DNA of 64,000 nucleotides from Bacteroidota bacterium (GTDB lineage Bacteria; Bacteroidota; Bacteroidia; Cytophagales; Cyclobacteriaceae): NCBI GenBank assembly GCA_016866385.1, contig VGMU01000007.1, positions 1 to 64,000 of the forward strand, read 5' to 3'. Shown piece by piece: positions 20,171 to 29,226 of this stretch (position 1 is its first letter; each line of letters starts with the position of its first letter). The notes under the pieces were generated by a model. It saw only the letters and a program-made list of their open reading frames with translations, ran no database searches and was not told where the DNA came from. The position numbers and the translations under genes were made by a program.

Positions 20171-21088
20171 ATGAAAAAAATCCTGCTCATTTTCTTCACT
20201 ACACTTAGCATTTCCCAATGCTTTGCTCAAAATATTACACTTCCCCTATGGACCGCAACCCCTCCCCTACAAAAAGAATCGGACCAACAAGAGCAAGCAG
20301 TAAGGCAAGGTATACTTGGGATCTCAAATGTTCAGACACCCAATATTGAGGTATATCTTCCCACGCAGCAAATAGCCACTGGAGAAGCCGTTCTTATTTT
20401 TCCAGGTGGAGGTTATAGGATATTAGCCTACGATTGGGAAGGCACGGATTTTGCCAAATGGCTCAATGCACAAGGAATTGCAGGAATAGTGGTCAAGTAT
20501 AGACTTCCCCTCTCTCCCTCCCTAACTGACCCCAAAGAAGTACCCTTGATGGATGCCCAACGTGCCATACGTCTGGTAAGACAAAATGCGCAGGAATGGA
20601 ATATTAATCCAAATAAAGTGGGAATCATGGGATTCTCGGCGGGAGGACATTTGGCAGCTACGCTGAGCACCTCCTACTCCAAAGCTACTTTCGCCCATCT
20701 AGACGATTTGTCTGCCATTTCGGCAAGGCCTGATTTCTCCATTCTAGTCTATCCTGTTATCTCCTTTATTGATCCTAGTGTACATAGTGGATCGAAGAAA
20801 AACCTCTTGGGTCAGCAAAATGATCCTGAATTGCTTCGAAGGTTTTCTAACGAACTTCAGGTCAGCCCTGAAACTCCACCCACGTTTTTGGTACATGCCC
20901 AAGACGACCAAGCAGTCCCCATACAGCATACTCTTCTGTATTTTCAAGCCCTTCATTCCCATGGGGTGAAAGCTTCTTTGCATATTTATCCTACTGGAGG
21001 ACATGGTTTTGCATTTGGGCTTGACAAAAAGGCAGTGGGTTCTTGGAGAGAAGCGCTGCTCGATTGGTTGGAAGAAACCTTAAACTAA
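20171..21088 (+). CDS. Exported alpha/beta hydrolase, acetyl(xylan) esterase-like
   Basis: A 305-residue protein with a signal peptide (MKKILLIFF...CFAQ). It has the HGG-equivalent VLIFPGGGYR, the nucleophile elbow GFSAGGHL, the Asp in HAQDDQAVP and the late His in GGHGFAFG. Relatives include carbohydrate esterases that remove acetyl groups from polysaccharides and oligosaccharides. Position right after the deoxysugar genes suggests it deacetylates the polymer or oligomer that supplies the sugar, but the polymer itself is not identified. A hairpin separates it from the mutarotase gene. Confidence 0.88.
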   Translation: MKKILLIFFTTLSISQCFAQNITLPLWTATPPLQKESDQQEQAVRQGILGISNVQTPNIEVYLPTQQIATGEAVLIFPGGGYRILAYDWEGTDFAKWLNAQGIAGIVVKYRLPLSPSLTDPKEVPLMDAQRAIRLVRQNAQEWNINPNKVGIMGFSAGGHLAATLSTSYSKATFAHLDDLSAISARPDFSILVYPVISFIDPSVHSGSKKNLLGQQNDPELLRRFSNELQVSPETPPTFLVHAQDDQAVPIQHTLLYFQALHSHGVKASLHIYPTGGHGFAFGLDKKAVGSWREALLDWLEETLN

Positions 21089-21095
21089 GCTTTCC

Positions 21096-21791
21096 ATGGC
21101 AATACGTGTAATCGCTTTTGATGCCGACGACACTCTTTGGGTGAATGAAACCTATTTTCGAGAGGCAGAGGAAAAATTTACCAGTTTATTGGAAGATTTT
21201 TTACCTCCCCATGTCATCGTAAAAGAATTGTATTTTACCGAGATTGCCAATCTATCTCTTTATGGATACGGGATCAAAGGATTTATGCTTTCCATGATTG
21301 AAACAGCCCTTCGAATCACCGAGCATAAGGTTTCGAGCATCCTGGTAGATAAAATCATTCAAATCGGACAAGATATGCTTACCAAACCGGTAGAGCTTCT
21401 TCCCGAGGTAGAGGAAGTATTGCAATCGCTTCAAGGAGAGTATAGAATAGTTATGGCCACCAAAGGGGACCTAGTAGATCAGGAAAGGAAATTGAAAAAA
21501 TCGGGATTAGAGCACTATTTTCACCACATCGAAATCATGAGCGAAAAGAAATCTTCCGATTACCTCAAATTAATTGCGCACGTGGACATAACTGCATCTG
21601 AATTTGTCATGATTGGAAATAGCTTGAAATCAGACGTACTCCCCGTCCTAGAAATGGGTGGCTATGGCATACATGTTCCCTTTCATACCACCTGGTTACA
21701 CGAACAAATCGATCATGAATTGATTCATCCTCATTTTTTTTCAGCTCCTCACCTAAGGGATGCCGTGACAATGATCCGAAATTTGTCCTAA
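21096..21791 (+). CDS. HAD-superfamily hydrolase
   Basis: A 231-residue haloacid-dehalogenase-type phosphatase. Motif I is FDADDTLW with the nucleophile and acid Asp, motif II is the Thr in VMATKG, motif III uses a Lys in the EKKSSDYL stretch and motif IV is MIGNSLKSDVLP. A helical cap (about residues 20-95) sits between motifs I and II. The substrate, a phosphorylated small molecule, is unknown. It starts eight bases after the esterase, so it is co-transcribed with it. Confidence 0.88.
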   Translation: MAIRVIAFDADDTLWVNETYFREAEEKFTSLLEDFLPPHVIVKELYFTEIANLSLYGYGIKGFMLSMIETALRITEHKVSSILVDKIIQIGQDMLTKPVELLPEVEEVLQSLQGEYRIVMATKGDLVDQERKLKKSGLEHYFHHIEIMSEKKSSDYLKLIAHVDITASEFVMIGNSLKSDVLPVLEMGGYGIHVPFHTTWLHEQIDHELIHPHFFSAPHLRDAVTMIRNLS

Positions 21792-21825
21792 GCGAATCCC
21801 ATCCCTTTTAAAATTGGAATTTCAT

Positions 21826-22458
21826 ATGAATCGTCTAAAATCAATCTTTTTGATTCAAATTTTTGTCATCTATGTTCGCTACTTGATCGGCGGAGCATTT
21901 GTTTTTGCCAGTTTGATCAAAATAAAAGGCCATAGATTCACCACGTTTAGCCAGGAAGATGCTCCCATGGGTTCTACCATGCATTTTTTTGAAACCCTCT
22001 ACCAAACCGGCTTGTATTGGCAATTTTTGGGCTGGTGCCAATTCCTTGCCGGGTTTTTACTGATGACCCAACGCTTTGGAAAACTAGGGGCAGTAATCAA
22101 CTTCCCCATTCTCCTGAATGTGTTTGTGATCACTATTTCTATGGAATTTGGATTTACCTACGTGATTACTGGGCTGATGCTGCTGGCCAACCTGGGGCTT
22201 CTGGTATGGCATTGGGGGGAACTCAAAAGCTTAGTCAACCTTCCCAGCCATCCTCCAGCAGCTAACTTGGAAGAGAAACAGAAAATCTGGGAACTTACCG
22301 GTTGGGTGCTGTTTTCTTTTACCGCCATTTACCGCTACCTCCATGATTTTTATGATCCATTTTTTTGGTTTGGAACTTGTTTTCTCTTAGGTTTTGTTGC
22401 TTTTGTGATTCGCCTCATTCAAATAAAAAGGGGGAAATCTCGACATCAACTGGGATGA
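21826..22458 (+). CDS. DoxX-like integral membrane protein
   Basis: The track start at 21814 is a TTG; the ATG at 21826 gives a basic start (MNRLKSIF) and 210 residues. Five or so hydrophobic segments are seen; the first with VRYLIGGAFVFASLIKIKG and FLGWCQFLAGFLLM resemble DoxX/DoxD proteins, linked in other bacteria to redox or terminal-oxidase functions. Here nothing else in the neighbourhood points to electron transfer. It follows the HAD gene after about 34 bases and ends six bases before the convergent acylase gene. Confidence 0.75.
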   Translation: MNRLKSIFLIQIFVIYVRYLIGGAFVFASLIKIKGHRFTTFSQEDAPMGSTMHFFETLYQTGLYWQFLGWCQFLAGFLLMTQRFGKLGAVINFPILLNVFVITISMEFGFTYVITGLMLLANLGLLVWHWGELKSLVNLPSHPPAANLEEKQKIWELTGWVLFSFTAIYRYLHDFYDPFFWFGTCFLLGFVAFVIRLIQIKRGKSRHQLG

Positions 22459-22464
22459 ACCTTT

Positions 22465-24648
22465 TTACTTTTCCCCAGGCCTATAGGAGCGTTGCATGCG
22501 TTTTTCCACATCCTCTCGATAAAAGGCAACCTCTTTGAAATTTACCTCCAAATAACGCCGAGCTTGGTCAAAAAAATGAGGGGAATGTGGATCTGCTTGT
22601 TGGCCTCCCGCCAGAATGCTTTTTGCTCTAAGCTTTTCTCCAAATTCTACCACAGCCACAAAGCTATTGCCTCGATATCCATAAAGTCTTTTGGTACCAT
22701 CGGAGGCCCTAGCACCAAATGCAGCTAGAGCTCCCCAGTTGCCTGAAGCCAATCCCACTGGAAGAAATTCTTTTTGGTCATCAAAAGGAGCATCGTAGGC
22801 CCCGCTCAAGCGTTGAAACCTGTTGATTTGACCCCAGGGAGTGTTCCAAGTGCCAAAATCACGGTTCATTTGTTTTATGGTTTGGTCAAAAACCTCTAAA
22901 ATTTCAGCAGAAGTGGGAATCTTGGCATTGGGATCTGGATGAGCAAATCGGTTGATGCTTCTAAATTTTCTTTGGTAATTTTCTGCATAAAAATGGGCCA
23001 ATGACATGGCCACCGATTCGGCGGAGGTACGGTAATCCCAAGCTTCCAAGAGAGCCAAGGCTTCTCTGGAAGAAGAAGAAATCCCTGCCTTTCTTGCGGA
23101 AAGCAATTCGGGAATGAGGTGAGAAAACAAGGGCAAGTACGGATCGTAGGCCAAGGCAATAAATTGATCCAAGCTTAGCTTATCTTTGATTTCTCCCAAT
23201 ACCTTTTGCGCGTGCAATCCCCGATAGTTTTCTACATCGGGAGCCATGTAGGAAGGATAATTTTCTTTTTTTGGACTAAATACTCCTGCCGCTGTAAATG
23301 GAGTAGAATTGCAATTCTGTATCCATCCAGTCCCAGGATTCACCACTTGAATGCTTTCGTCCACAGTATGTAATCCCTGCCAATTGGTAGAGGGATCTGT
23401 TCCATCTACAGGTTTTGAGAAGTCAAATTTGGGATCCCGCTTTGGAATAAAATTCCCATGAAAGTAGGCGATATTTCCTTCTGCATCTGCAAAAACGGTA
23501 TTATTTGAACTATTGGTGCGGATATCCATTAGGCGTTTAAATCCTTCCAAGTCGCTTTGCTTGGTTCGTAAAAAACTTTGAACTAAGGCTTGTACAGGGT
23601 CCCAATTCATCCGCGTTGCTACCCATTTACCTTGCATCTGGTGGGTAATCGGCCCATGTTTAGTACGGTAAATCGAAAAGTTTTTTTCCTTTATGCCTTC
23701 TCCATCTTTGTAGGATAGGGTCACTTGCTTGGTCTCTACAGGTAATTCATCCTTCCCGTAACGATAGTATAGTTCACCATTTTTTTCGATCACCTCCTCT
23801 ACAAATTCATCTATAGTATCTACAAAAGTAGAGGTATGTATCCAACCTGTTTTTTCATTGAATCCTTGGTAAACGAAAAATTGTCCCCAGGTAACAGCGC
23901 CATAGACATTTAATCCTTCTTGGCTCACCACATGGACTTCTGGCCTGAAATAAAAGGAGGTATGGGGATTAATCAAGAGCATGGCAGCGCCAGATTCGGA
24001 GCGTTGCGGTGCAATAGCTATGCCGTTTGATCCTTGGGGTTCCTCCAATCCAGGGACAGAAAAGGTAGATTGATCTGGAGTGATTACAGGACTGCTTGGT
24101 TGATAAAACTGCTGAAGGCCAGCAACGGAAATTCGCTCGATATCCCCCCCTATAGAACCTTCAAAAAAGTATAAAGGCATCCAAGGTTCGTAGCGTGTAA
24201 TAACTTGAGGAACTACCTCAGGGTGGGTATGCAAGTAATAATTAATCCCATCTGCAAAGGCCCTGCATAATTCTTGAAGCCAGGAAGGCGCTCCTTGGTA
24301 GGCTGCCTTAGCCTCATCTGGCGTCATGTAGAGCTTGGCTCTTAGGTCAGAAAATAGTTCTTTTTCACCTTCTAACTCCGCTAATCTCCCCACAGCCCAC
24401 AAGTAATTTCTCTCTACCCTCCTGAAATCGTCTTCGCATTGGGCATAAAGCAAGCCAAATATGGCATCTGCATCACGCTCTCCATAGACATGTGGAATCC
24501 CAAAATCATCTCGAATGATTTCTACCCTAGAAGCATGAGTCTTCCAGCGATCAAGGTCAGTTTGAGAAAGTACCTCTTCTGTTCCAAGAATAAAAAAAAG
24601 GAGTACATAAAAGACAAAAAATATTCGCATTCTAGGAGTGGTTTTCAT
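22465..24648 (-). CDS. Penicillin-acylase-family N-acyl amide hydrolase (PvdQ/aculeacin acylase-like)
   Basis: A 727-residue exported Ntn hydrolase. After the signal peptide comes the alpha chain with RDDFGIPHVYGERDADAIFGLLYAQCEDD, then the autocatalytic cleavage site in EPQGSNGIAI, making Ser207 the new N-terminal nucleophile, and the beta chain with NPHTSFYFRPEVH and GFNEKTGWIHTS. The family removes acyl chains from amides such as beta-lactams, acyl-homoserine lactones, aculeacin or siderophore precursors. Substrate cannot be assigned. It is convergent with the DoxX-like gene and divergent from pfkA. Confidence 0.92.
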   Translation of the reverse strand: MKTTPRMRIFFVFYVLLFFILGTEEVLSQTDLDRWKTHASRVEIIRDDFGIPHVYGERDADAIFGLLYAQCEDDFRRVERNYLWAVGRLAELEGEKELFSDLRAKLYMTPDEAKAAYQGAPSWLQELCRAFADGINYYLHTHPEVVPQVITRYEPWMPLYFFEGSIGGDIERISVAGLQQFYQPSSPVITPDQSTFSVPGLEEPQGSNGIAIAPQRSESGAAMLLINPHTSFYFRPEVHVVSQEGLNVYGAVTWGQFFVYQGFNEKTGWIHTSTFVDTIDEFVEEVIEKNGELYYRYGKDELPVETKQVTLSYKDGEGIKEKNFSIYRTKHGPITHQMQGKWVATRMNWDPVQALVQSFLRTKQSDLEGFKRLMDIRTNSSNNTVFADAEGNIAYFHGNFIPKRDPKFDFSKPVDGTDPSTNWQGLHTVDESIQVVNPGTGWIQNCNSTPFTAAGVFSPKKENYPSYMAPDVENYRGLHAQKVLGEIKDKLSLDQFIALAYDPYLPLFSHLIPELLSARKAGISSSSREALALLEAWDYRTSAESVAMSLAHFYAENYQRKFRSINRFAHPDPNAKIPTSAEILEVFDQTIKQMNRDFGTWNTPWGQINRFQRLSGAYDAPFDDQKEFLPVGLASGNWGALAAFGARASDGTKRLYGYRGNSFVAVVEFGEKLRAKSILAGGQQADPHSPHFFDQARRYLEVNFKEVAFYREDVEKRMQRSYRPGEK

Positions 24649-24781
24649 AAATACTGCCTAATGATTTATTTATTTTGGGTAGATTTTAGTTGGAAATCAG
24701 CCTAGTTTTTTCACTCGAGTAAATTACAATTCCTTTTCTTTGAATTTTTATTTGGATTCAATTTTTTCCTCCTTTTATGTC

Positions 24782-24789
24782 TATTTTTG
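24782..24789 (+). promoter_or_regulatory. Bacteroidota-type -7 box before pfkA
   Basis: TATTTTTG matches TAnnTTTG, 19 bases before the ATG at 24809. A TTTG at 24751 lies 27 bases upstream, longer than the usual -33/-7 spacing, so the -33 element is uncertain. Confidence 0.45.
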
Positions 24790-24808
24790 CAGATCAAAAC
24801 TAAAACCC

Positions 24809-25783
24809 ATGAAAAAAATAGCCGTTTTTTCTTCTGGTGGAGACTCTCCTGGAATGAATGCGTGCATTCGTGCCGTTGTCCGCACCGGTATTTATCATGG
24901 GCTAGAAGTATTTGGCATATATCGGGGCTATGAAGGGATGATAGAGGGAGAAATCAAAAAAATGCAATCGCATTCTGTTTCTAACATAGTACAGCGCGGG
25001 GGTACGATACTCAAGTCAGCCCGATCTATGGAATTTAAGACCTATGAAGGCAGAAAAAAAGCCTTCGAACACTTGCATGCCTTGGAGATAGAAGGCCTTG
25101 TTGCTATAGGAGGAGACGGTACATTTACGGGAGCGAAAATTTTCTTCGAAGAATTTGGAATTCCTACCGTTGGATGTCCTGGCACCATAGATAACGATCT
25201 TTTTGGAACAGATTTTACTATAGGATTTGATACGGCTGTCAATACCGCTTTGGATGCCATAGACAAAATTAGGGATACCGCAGCATCTCACGATAGGGTA
25301 TTTTTTGTAGAAGTCATGGGAAGAGATGCCGGATTTATAGCTATAGAATCTGGAATTGGAGGTGGAGCAGAATTTGTGCTCGTTCCTGAAACCAAAACGG
25401 ACCTAGATCAAATCGTATCCTCTCTAAAAAACCTAAGAAAAAGCAAAAGTTCAAGTATCATTGTAGTGGCTGAAGGAGATGAGTTGGGTTCTGCCGAACA
25501 AATAATGAAGTTGGTGAAGGAAAAAATCAATGATCCTAGCAAAGATTTTAAGGTCACCACCCTAGGTCATATTCAGAGAGGAGGAAAACCTACCGCAAAA
25601 GACAGGGTATTGGCTAGCCGCTGCGGTATGGCTGCAGTAGAAGGCTTGATTCAAGGCAGGACAAATTGCATGGCAGGAATCATCCATGGAGAGGTGGTCT
25701 ATACCTCATTCGAAAATTCTGTAGGCAAACCCAAACCTCTTTTGCCAGATTACTTGAAATTAATTAACCTTCTGAGCATCTAA
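24809..25783 (+). CDS. pfkA: ATP-dependent 6-phosphofructokinase
   Basis: The ATG at 24809 (MKKIAVFSSGGDSPGMNA) is the real start; the track's extra 23 residues are unlike the family. The 324-residue enzyme has GGDSPGMNA, GGDGTFTG (Asp103, Gly104: ATP type, not the PPi type with GGDD), PGTIDND with catalytic Asp128, and EVMGRDAGFIA. It phosphorylates fructose 6-phosphate in glycolysis. Together with pgi at 59 kb it covers the upper glycolytic steps in this window. A small membrane-protein gene follows after one base. Confidence 0.96.
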   Translation: MKKIAVFSSGGDSPGMNACIRAVVRTGIYHGLEVFGIYRGYEGMIEGEIKKMQSHSVSNIVQRGGTILKSARSMEFKTYEGRKKAFEHLHALEIEGLVAIGGDGTFTGAKIFFEEFGIPTVGCPGTIDNDLFGTDFTIGFDTAVNTALDAIDKIRDTAASHDRVFFVEVMGRDAGFIAIESGIGGGAEFVLVPETKTDLDQIVSSLKNLRKSKSSSIIVVAEGDELGSAEQIMKLVKEKINDPSKDFKVTTLGHIQRGGKPTAKDRVLASRCGMAAVEGLIQGRTNCMAGIIHGEVVYTSFENSVGKPKPLLPDYLKLINLLSI

Positions 25784-25784
25784 T

Positions 25785-26120
25785 ATGGGATTTATACCCT
25801 TTTTCTTAACCGTCGGAGGAGCTTGTCTTCTTTTTTTTATGACTGTGAGAAGTACCTTGCAGAGAAAGCGCAACCTACAGCACCAACTTCTTGATGCACT
25901 TACCACAGCCTATCCTGAGCTCATAAGGTCTGGAGAAAAAAGGATTGATCTAGAGGAGCTACTTGAGCAATGGAAAGCCATAGGACCAAACTCATCTTCC
26001 ATTGAAAAAGGAAATGAGCTTTTTCGTGAGCTCAAAATAAACAAACACCAGTACAATACCCTGATTAAAAAAGCTCCTTACAATTGGGTAGCACGCCTGG
26101 GCGGCTTTCAGGCCATTTGA
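25785..26120 (+). CDS. Hypothetical protein with one N-terminal membrane segment
   Basis: A 111-residue protein. Residues about 3-22 form a single membrane helix, and the rest is soluble, helical and charged (KRIDLEELLEQWKAIG). I do not recognise a family. It begins one base after pfkA, so it is co-transcribed with it, and its 3' end overlaps the convergent miaA gene by 13 bases. Confidence 0.7.
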   Translation: MGFIPFFLTVGGACLLFFMTVRSTLQRKRNLQHQLLDALTTAYPELIRSGEKRIDLEELLEQWKAIGPNSSSIEKGNELFRELKINKHQYNTLIKKAPYNWVARLGGFQAI

Positions 26121-27019
26121 GAGATCAGGTAGTGCAAGATGTCTTCTTCTTGGGAAGGATGAAACCATGTAATTTGATTGTCCTTCCTAAACCAAGTCAA
26201 TTGCCTTTTTGCGTAGCGTCTAGAGTTTCGCTTCAATAAGCGAAACATTTCCTCTTTATCGTATTTGCCCTCTAAAAATCCAAAAATCTCTGTGTATCCT
26301 AAGGTTTGCAAGGCGTTTAGGTGGCGTTTATCGAATAGAGATCGAGCTTCTTCAAAAAGTCCCCGGGAGAGCATATTCTCCATACGCTGATCAATTCGAT
26401 GATATAGCTCTTCTCTAGGTAAATCCAAGCCTATTTTGAGCGTTTGAAAAGGGCGATGCACCTTATTTTTGATACGAAAGCTACTGAATTTGAGACCCGA
26501 ACACCTAAATACCTCCAAGGCACGCATGAGCCTTTGTGGGTTGTTTCGGTCTACTCTATCAAAGAATTCAGGATCTACGCGTTCAACTTCAGATTGCAGC
26601 CATTCCAAACCCATGACCTCATAGGAAGTAATAATTTCCTTTCTCATCTGCGGATCTGAACTAGGTACTTCATCCAAACCATGGACAACTGCCTGAGCAT
26701 AAAGGCCACTGCCACCTGCCATTACCACAACCTTTTTTGAAGCAAACAAGCGTTCTAATACCAAAAGTGCTTCCTGCTCAAATTTTCTGACATCGTAGGC
26801 ATCTTCTATTGAAAGAGAATCAATAAAGTGATGGGGCACCTCTTCCATTTCTTCTGGGCTTGGTTTGGCAGTACCCAGGTGGAGTTCCCTGTAAAATTGC
26901 CTGCTATCGCAGGAAACGATTTCCGTTTGAAATTTTTTAGCTAGATTTAGACATAGCTCCGATTTTCCGACGGCAGTCGGACCTACAACAAGCACTAAAA
27001 AACGTTGATTTTTGATCAT
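26108..27019 (-). CDS. miaA: tRNA dimethylallyltransferase MiaA
   Basis: A 303-residue enzyme with the P-loop VVGPTAVGKSEL, the substrate-side SCDSRQFYRELHLGTAKPS, MAGGSGLYAQAVVHG and DRNNPQRLMRALEV. It adds an isopentenyl-type group from dimethylallyl diphosphate to A37 of tRNAs that read codons starting with U. Length and motifs are normal. It is divergent from the pseudo-receiver gene with 35 bases between them, and tail-to-tail with the small membrane gene. Confidence 0.97.
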   Translation of the reverse strand: MIKNQRFLVLVVGPTAVGKSELCLNLAKKFQTEIVSCDSRQFYRELHLGTAKPSPEEMEEVPHHFIDSLSIEDAYDVRKFEQEALLVLERLFASKKVVVMAGGSGLYAQAVVHGLDEVPSSDPQMRKEIITSYEVMGLEWLQSEVERVDPEFFDRVDRNNPQRLMRALEVFRCSGLKFSSFRIKNKVHRPFQTLKIGLDLPREELYHRIDQRMENMLSRGLFEEARSLFDKRHLNALQTLGYTEIFGFLEGKYDKEEMFRLLKRNSRRYAKRQLTWFRKDNQITWFHPSQEEDILHYLISQMA

Positions 27020-27054
27020 TTAAGGGAATTGGAACGCTAAAATTCAATAGGAAT

Positions 27055-27816
27055 GTGGTGAAAAGCAAACTTATCTTGCTCGCCGATGATAATAGCCTCA
27101 GCAAAAACGTGCTTGAGCGCATTCTTGAGCCTATGGCTTCACTAAAAATATGTAGCAGTTTAGCTGAAGTAGAGGATTTCGTTAAGGTTGTTGATTTTGA
27201 TTTAATTCTCCTGCAACTACATTTTTCAGGAGAGAAGGAATTTACCTCCGCAAAAAAAATAAAGTCCCTAAGCAAGGCAGAATGTCCAATTCTTGCTATT
27301 TCCTCTTCCCTTTCTCTAGGGGAAACCCACATGTACCTTAACCTAGGCTTCGATGCTCTTATTTCCAAGCCTATTCGTCCCAAAGAGGTAATTTTGCAAA
27401 TTCAACCCTATCTCTTGGGTAAGGATGCAGCAGCACATCAGGTTTTTTTTGAAGAGCTATCTACCGCACAGGTCATTTCTACTTCTCAGCTTACTCAACT
27501 AAAGAAGTTTGCTTCTATAAGCAAATTGAAAGAAATTTATGATGAGTTTCTCCAAGAATGTAGACATTTGGTATGGGAAAGGATCAGTACTTTTCCTGTG
27601 GCTATAGAGGAAGAAATATTGAGGGAAATCCACTCCTTGAAAGGTAATGCAGGGACCTTAGGAGCAGAAAAATTATATACTTCTGCCAAATATTGTGAAT
27701 CTTTGGGACGTCAAAACAAAGAAAACGATTTTAACGAAAGCTTATTTTTCCTTAAAAATGCTATTTTAGAGTTTGAAGAGTATTACAATAAAGAACTGGG
27801 ATTGAAGGATGAGTGA
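27055..27816 (+). CDS. Degenerate receiver domain fused to an Hpt domain
   Basis: A 253-residue protein starting with GTG. Residues 1-125 have a receiver fold (Asp11-Asp12 and the Lys of ISKPIRP are kept), but the phosphoacceptor position reads LILLQLHF, with Gln54 where Asp should be. Residues about 140-250 form a histidine phosphotransfer domain with the full motif EIHSLKGNAGTLG (His193). So the receiver is probably not phosphorylated while Hpt can be. It overlaps the CheY-like gene by eight bases; the pair suggests that His193 exchanges phosphate with that partner. No histidine kinase gene is in the window. Confidence 0.85.
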   Translation: MVKSKLILLADDNSLSKNVLERILEPMASLKICSSLAEVEDFVKVVDFDLILLQLHFSGEKEFTSAKKIKSLSKAECPILAISSSLSLGETHMYLNLGFDALISKPIRPKEVILQIQPYLLGKDAAAHQVFFEELSTAQVISTSQLTQLKKFASISKLKEIYDEFLQECRHLVWERISTFPVAIEEEILREIHSLKGNAGTLGAEKLYTSAKYCESLGRQNKENDFNESLFFLKNAILEFEEYYNKELGLKDE

Positions 27817-28186
27817 AAAAAAGAAAATATTAGTAGGAGAAGATAGTTCCATCATAATCAACCTGACCAAAAATGTTTTGGCATTTGAAAATTATTCCAT
27901 AAATGCAGCCAGAAATGGAAAAGAGGTGTTGGACATGTTGGCAAAGGAAGATTTTGACCTCCTATTGTTAGATATCACCATGCCTCAAATGGATGGCATT
28001 CAATGCATTAAAGAAATTCGTTCCTTATCGGAAAAGAAGAAAAACAAGATTCCTATCATTGCGATTTCAGGAAATGCAGGAAACTACACTCCTGAAGAAT
28101 ATAGAAAATTTGGGTTTGATGAATTTATTCAAAAACCTCTAAACTACGACTTGGTATTAGCCACAGTAAAAAAGATCTTGAATTAG
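27809..28186 (+). CDS. Single-domain response regulator (CheY-like)
   Basis: A 125-residue stand-alone receiver domain with all the key residues: Glu11-Asp12, phosphoacceptor Asp55 in LLLLDITMPQMDG, Ser in AISGNAG and Lys109 in IQKPL. There is no output domain, so it signals by protein contact or serves as a phosphate shuttle. It overlaps the pseudo-receiver/Hpt gene by eight bases, which makes the Hpt domain its likely partner. Confidence 0.92.
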   Translation: MSEKKKILVGEDSSIIINLTKNVLAFENYSINAARNGKEVLDMLAKEDFDLLLLDITMPQMDGIQCIKEIRSLSEKKKNKIPIIAISGNAGNYTPEEYRKFGFDEFIQKPLNYDLVLATVKKILN

Positions 28187-28189
28187 GGT

Positions 28190-28468
28190 ATGGCAGTAAG
28201 GTACACCAAACATTTTTTGGACAAATTGGAGGCTTTATTACTTGCCGCCTCCTTCCATCTGCGTTACGAAAAAGGGAATTTTAAGTCTGGGTATTGCTTG
28301 CTGAAGGAAACGAAAGTCGTGATTGTCAATAAGTATTTCCCTTTGGAAGGGAAAATAAATGCTCTCCTCGATATTTTAGCTGAATTAGATGTAGATCCCA
28401 GCCAATTAAAAGAAAAGGGAAACCAAGACTTACTTGCTGAATTGCGCCAAACTTCTCTTAAATTTTGA
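28190..28468 (+). CDS. Conserved hypothetical small protein
   Basis: A 92-residue soluble protein. The first half (KSGYCLLKETKVVIVNKYFPLEGKINALLDIL) looks like a beta-hairpin followed by a helix; the rest is helical. It starts three bases after the CheY-like gene and its stop overlaps the start of the MBL gene, so it belongs to the same operon. I recall similar small ORFs next to MBL genes in Bacteroidota but cannot give a function. Confidence 0.75.
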   Translation: MAVRYTKHFLDKLEALLLAASFHLRYEKGNFKSGYCLLKETKVVIVNKYFPLEGKINALLDILAELDVDPSQLKEKGNQDLLAELRQTSLKF

Positions 28469-29226
28469 TTCTCACATTTTTAGGCACGGGTACCTCTCAG
28501 GGCGTTCCTGTCATTGGATGCCCTTGTTCTGTGTGCCAATCCTTAGACTATAAAAACAAAAGATTCAGAACCTCCATACACGTGCAGGTGGGCAACAGTT
28601 CGTTGGTAATAGATACAGGGCCTGATTTTCGACAGCAAATATTGAGAGAGGATGTAAAAAGAGTTGATGCTGTCCTTTTTACCCACGAACACAAAGACCA
28701 TACTGCAGGACTTGATGACATCAGGCCTTTTAATTTTTACCAGCAGGGAGATATTCCCATTTTTGGAAGAAAGGCTGTATTAGAACAAATTCAACGGGAG
28801 TATGCCTACATTTTCAATGACAAAAAATACCCTGGTGTTCCACAAGTCACCTGTGTAGAAATAGATGAAGACCCTTTCCATTTCCAGGACATAAGTATTA
28901 TCCCTATACCAGTCCTGCACTACAAACTCCCCGTTTTAGGATTTAGAATTGGCAACTTCAGCTACATTACGGACGCCAATCTTATCCCAGAATCTTCTTA
29001 TGCCCTTTTGGAAGGTACCGAAGTGTTGGTACTGAATGCTTTGCAGAAAGAAGCCCACATTTCCCATTTTACATTAGAGGAAGCGATTGCAGAAGCCCAA
29101 AAAATTGGAGCCAAAAAGACCTATTTCACCCATATTTCGCATCGCTTAGGAGAGCATCAAGAAGTAGAAAAGATTCTTCCTGAAGGAATACATCTCTCCT
29201 ACGATGGGCTAAAGCTAAGCCTATGA
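28465..29226 (+). CDS. Metallo-beta-lactamase-fold hydrolase (PhnP-like)
   Basis: A 253-residue protein starting at a TTG inside the previous stop region (overlap of four bases). It has LGTGTSQGVP, the CxxC pair in GCPCSVCQS, the zinc motif THEHKDHTAGLDD, and late histidines in LHYKLPVLGFRIG and FTHISHRLGEH. The early cysteines and the TGTSQGVPVIGC start are typical of the PhnP-type cyclic phosphodiesterase branch. In vivo role in this species is not predicted. It overlaps the NFACT gene by four bases. Confidence 0.88.
   Translation: MILTFLGTGTSQGVPVIGCPCSVCQSLDYKNKRFRTSIHVQVGNSSLVIDTGPDFRQQILREDVKRVDAVLFTHEHKDHTAGLDDIRPFNFYQQGDIPIFGRKAVLEQIQREYAYIFNDKKYPGVPQVTCVEIDEDPFHFQDISIIPIPVLHYKLPVLGFRIGNFSYITDANLIPESSYALLEGTEVLVLNALQKEAHISHFTLEEAIAEAQKIGAKKTYFTHISHRLGEHQEVEKILPEGIHLSYDGLKLSL

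Noticed and set aside
24740-24808. N-terminal extension of pfkA in the ORF track
   Set aside because: Unlike any phosphofructokinase start; the ATG at 24809 begins with the family's first strand.
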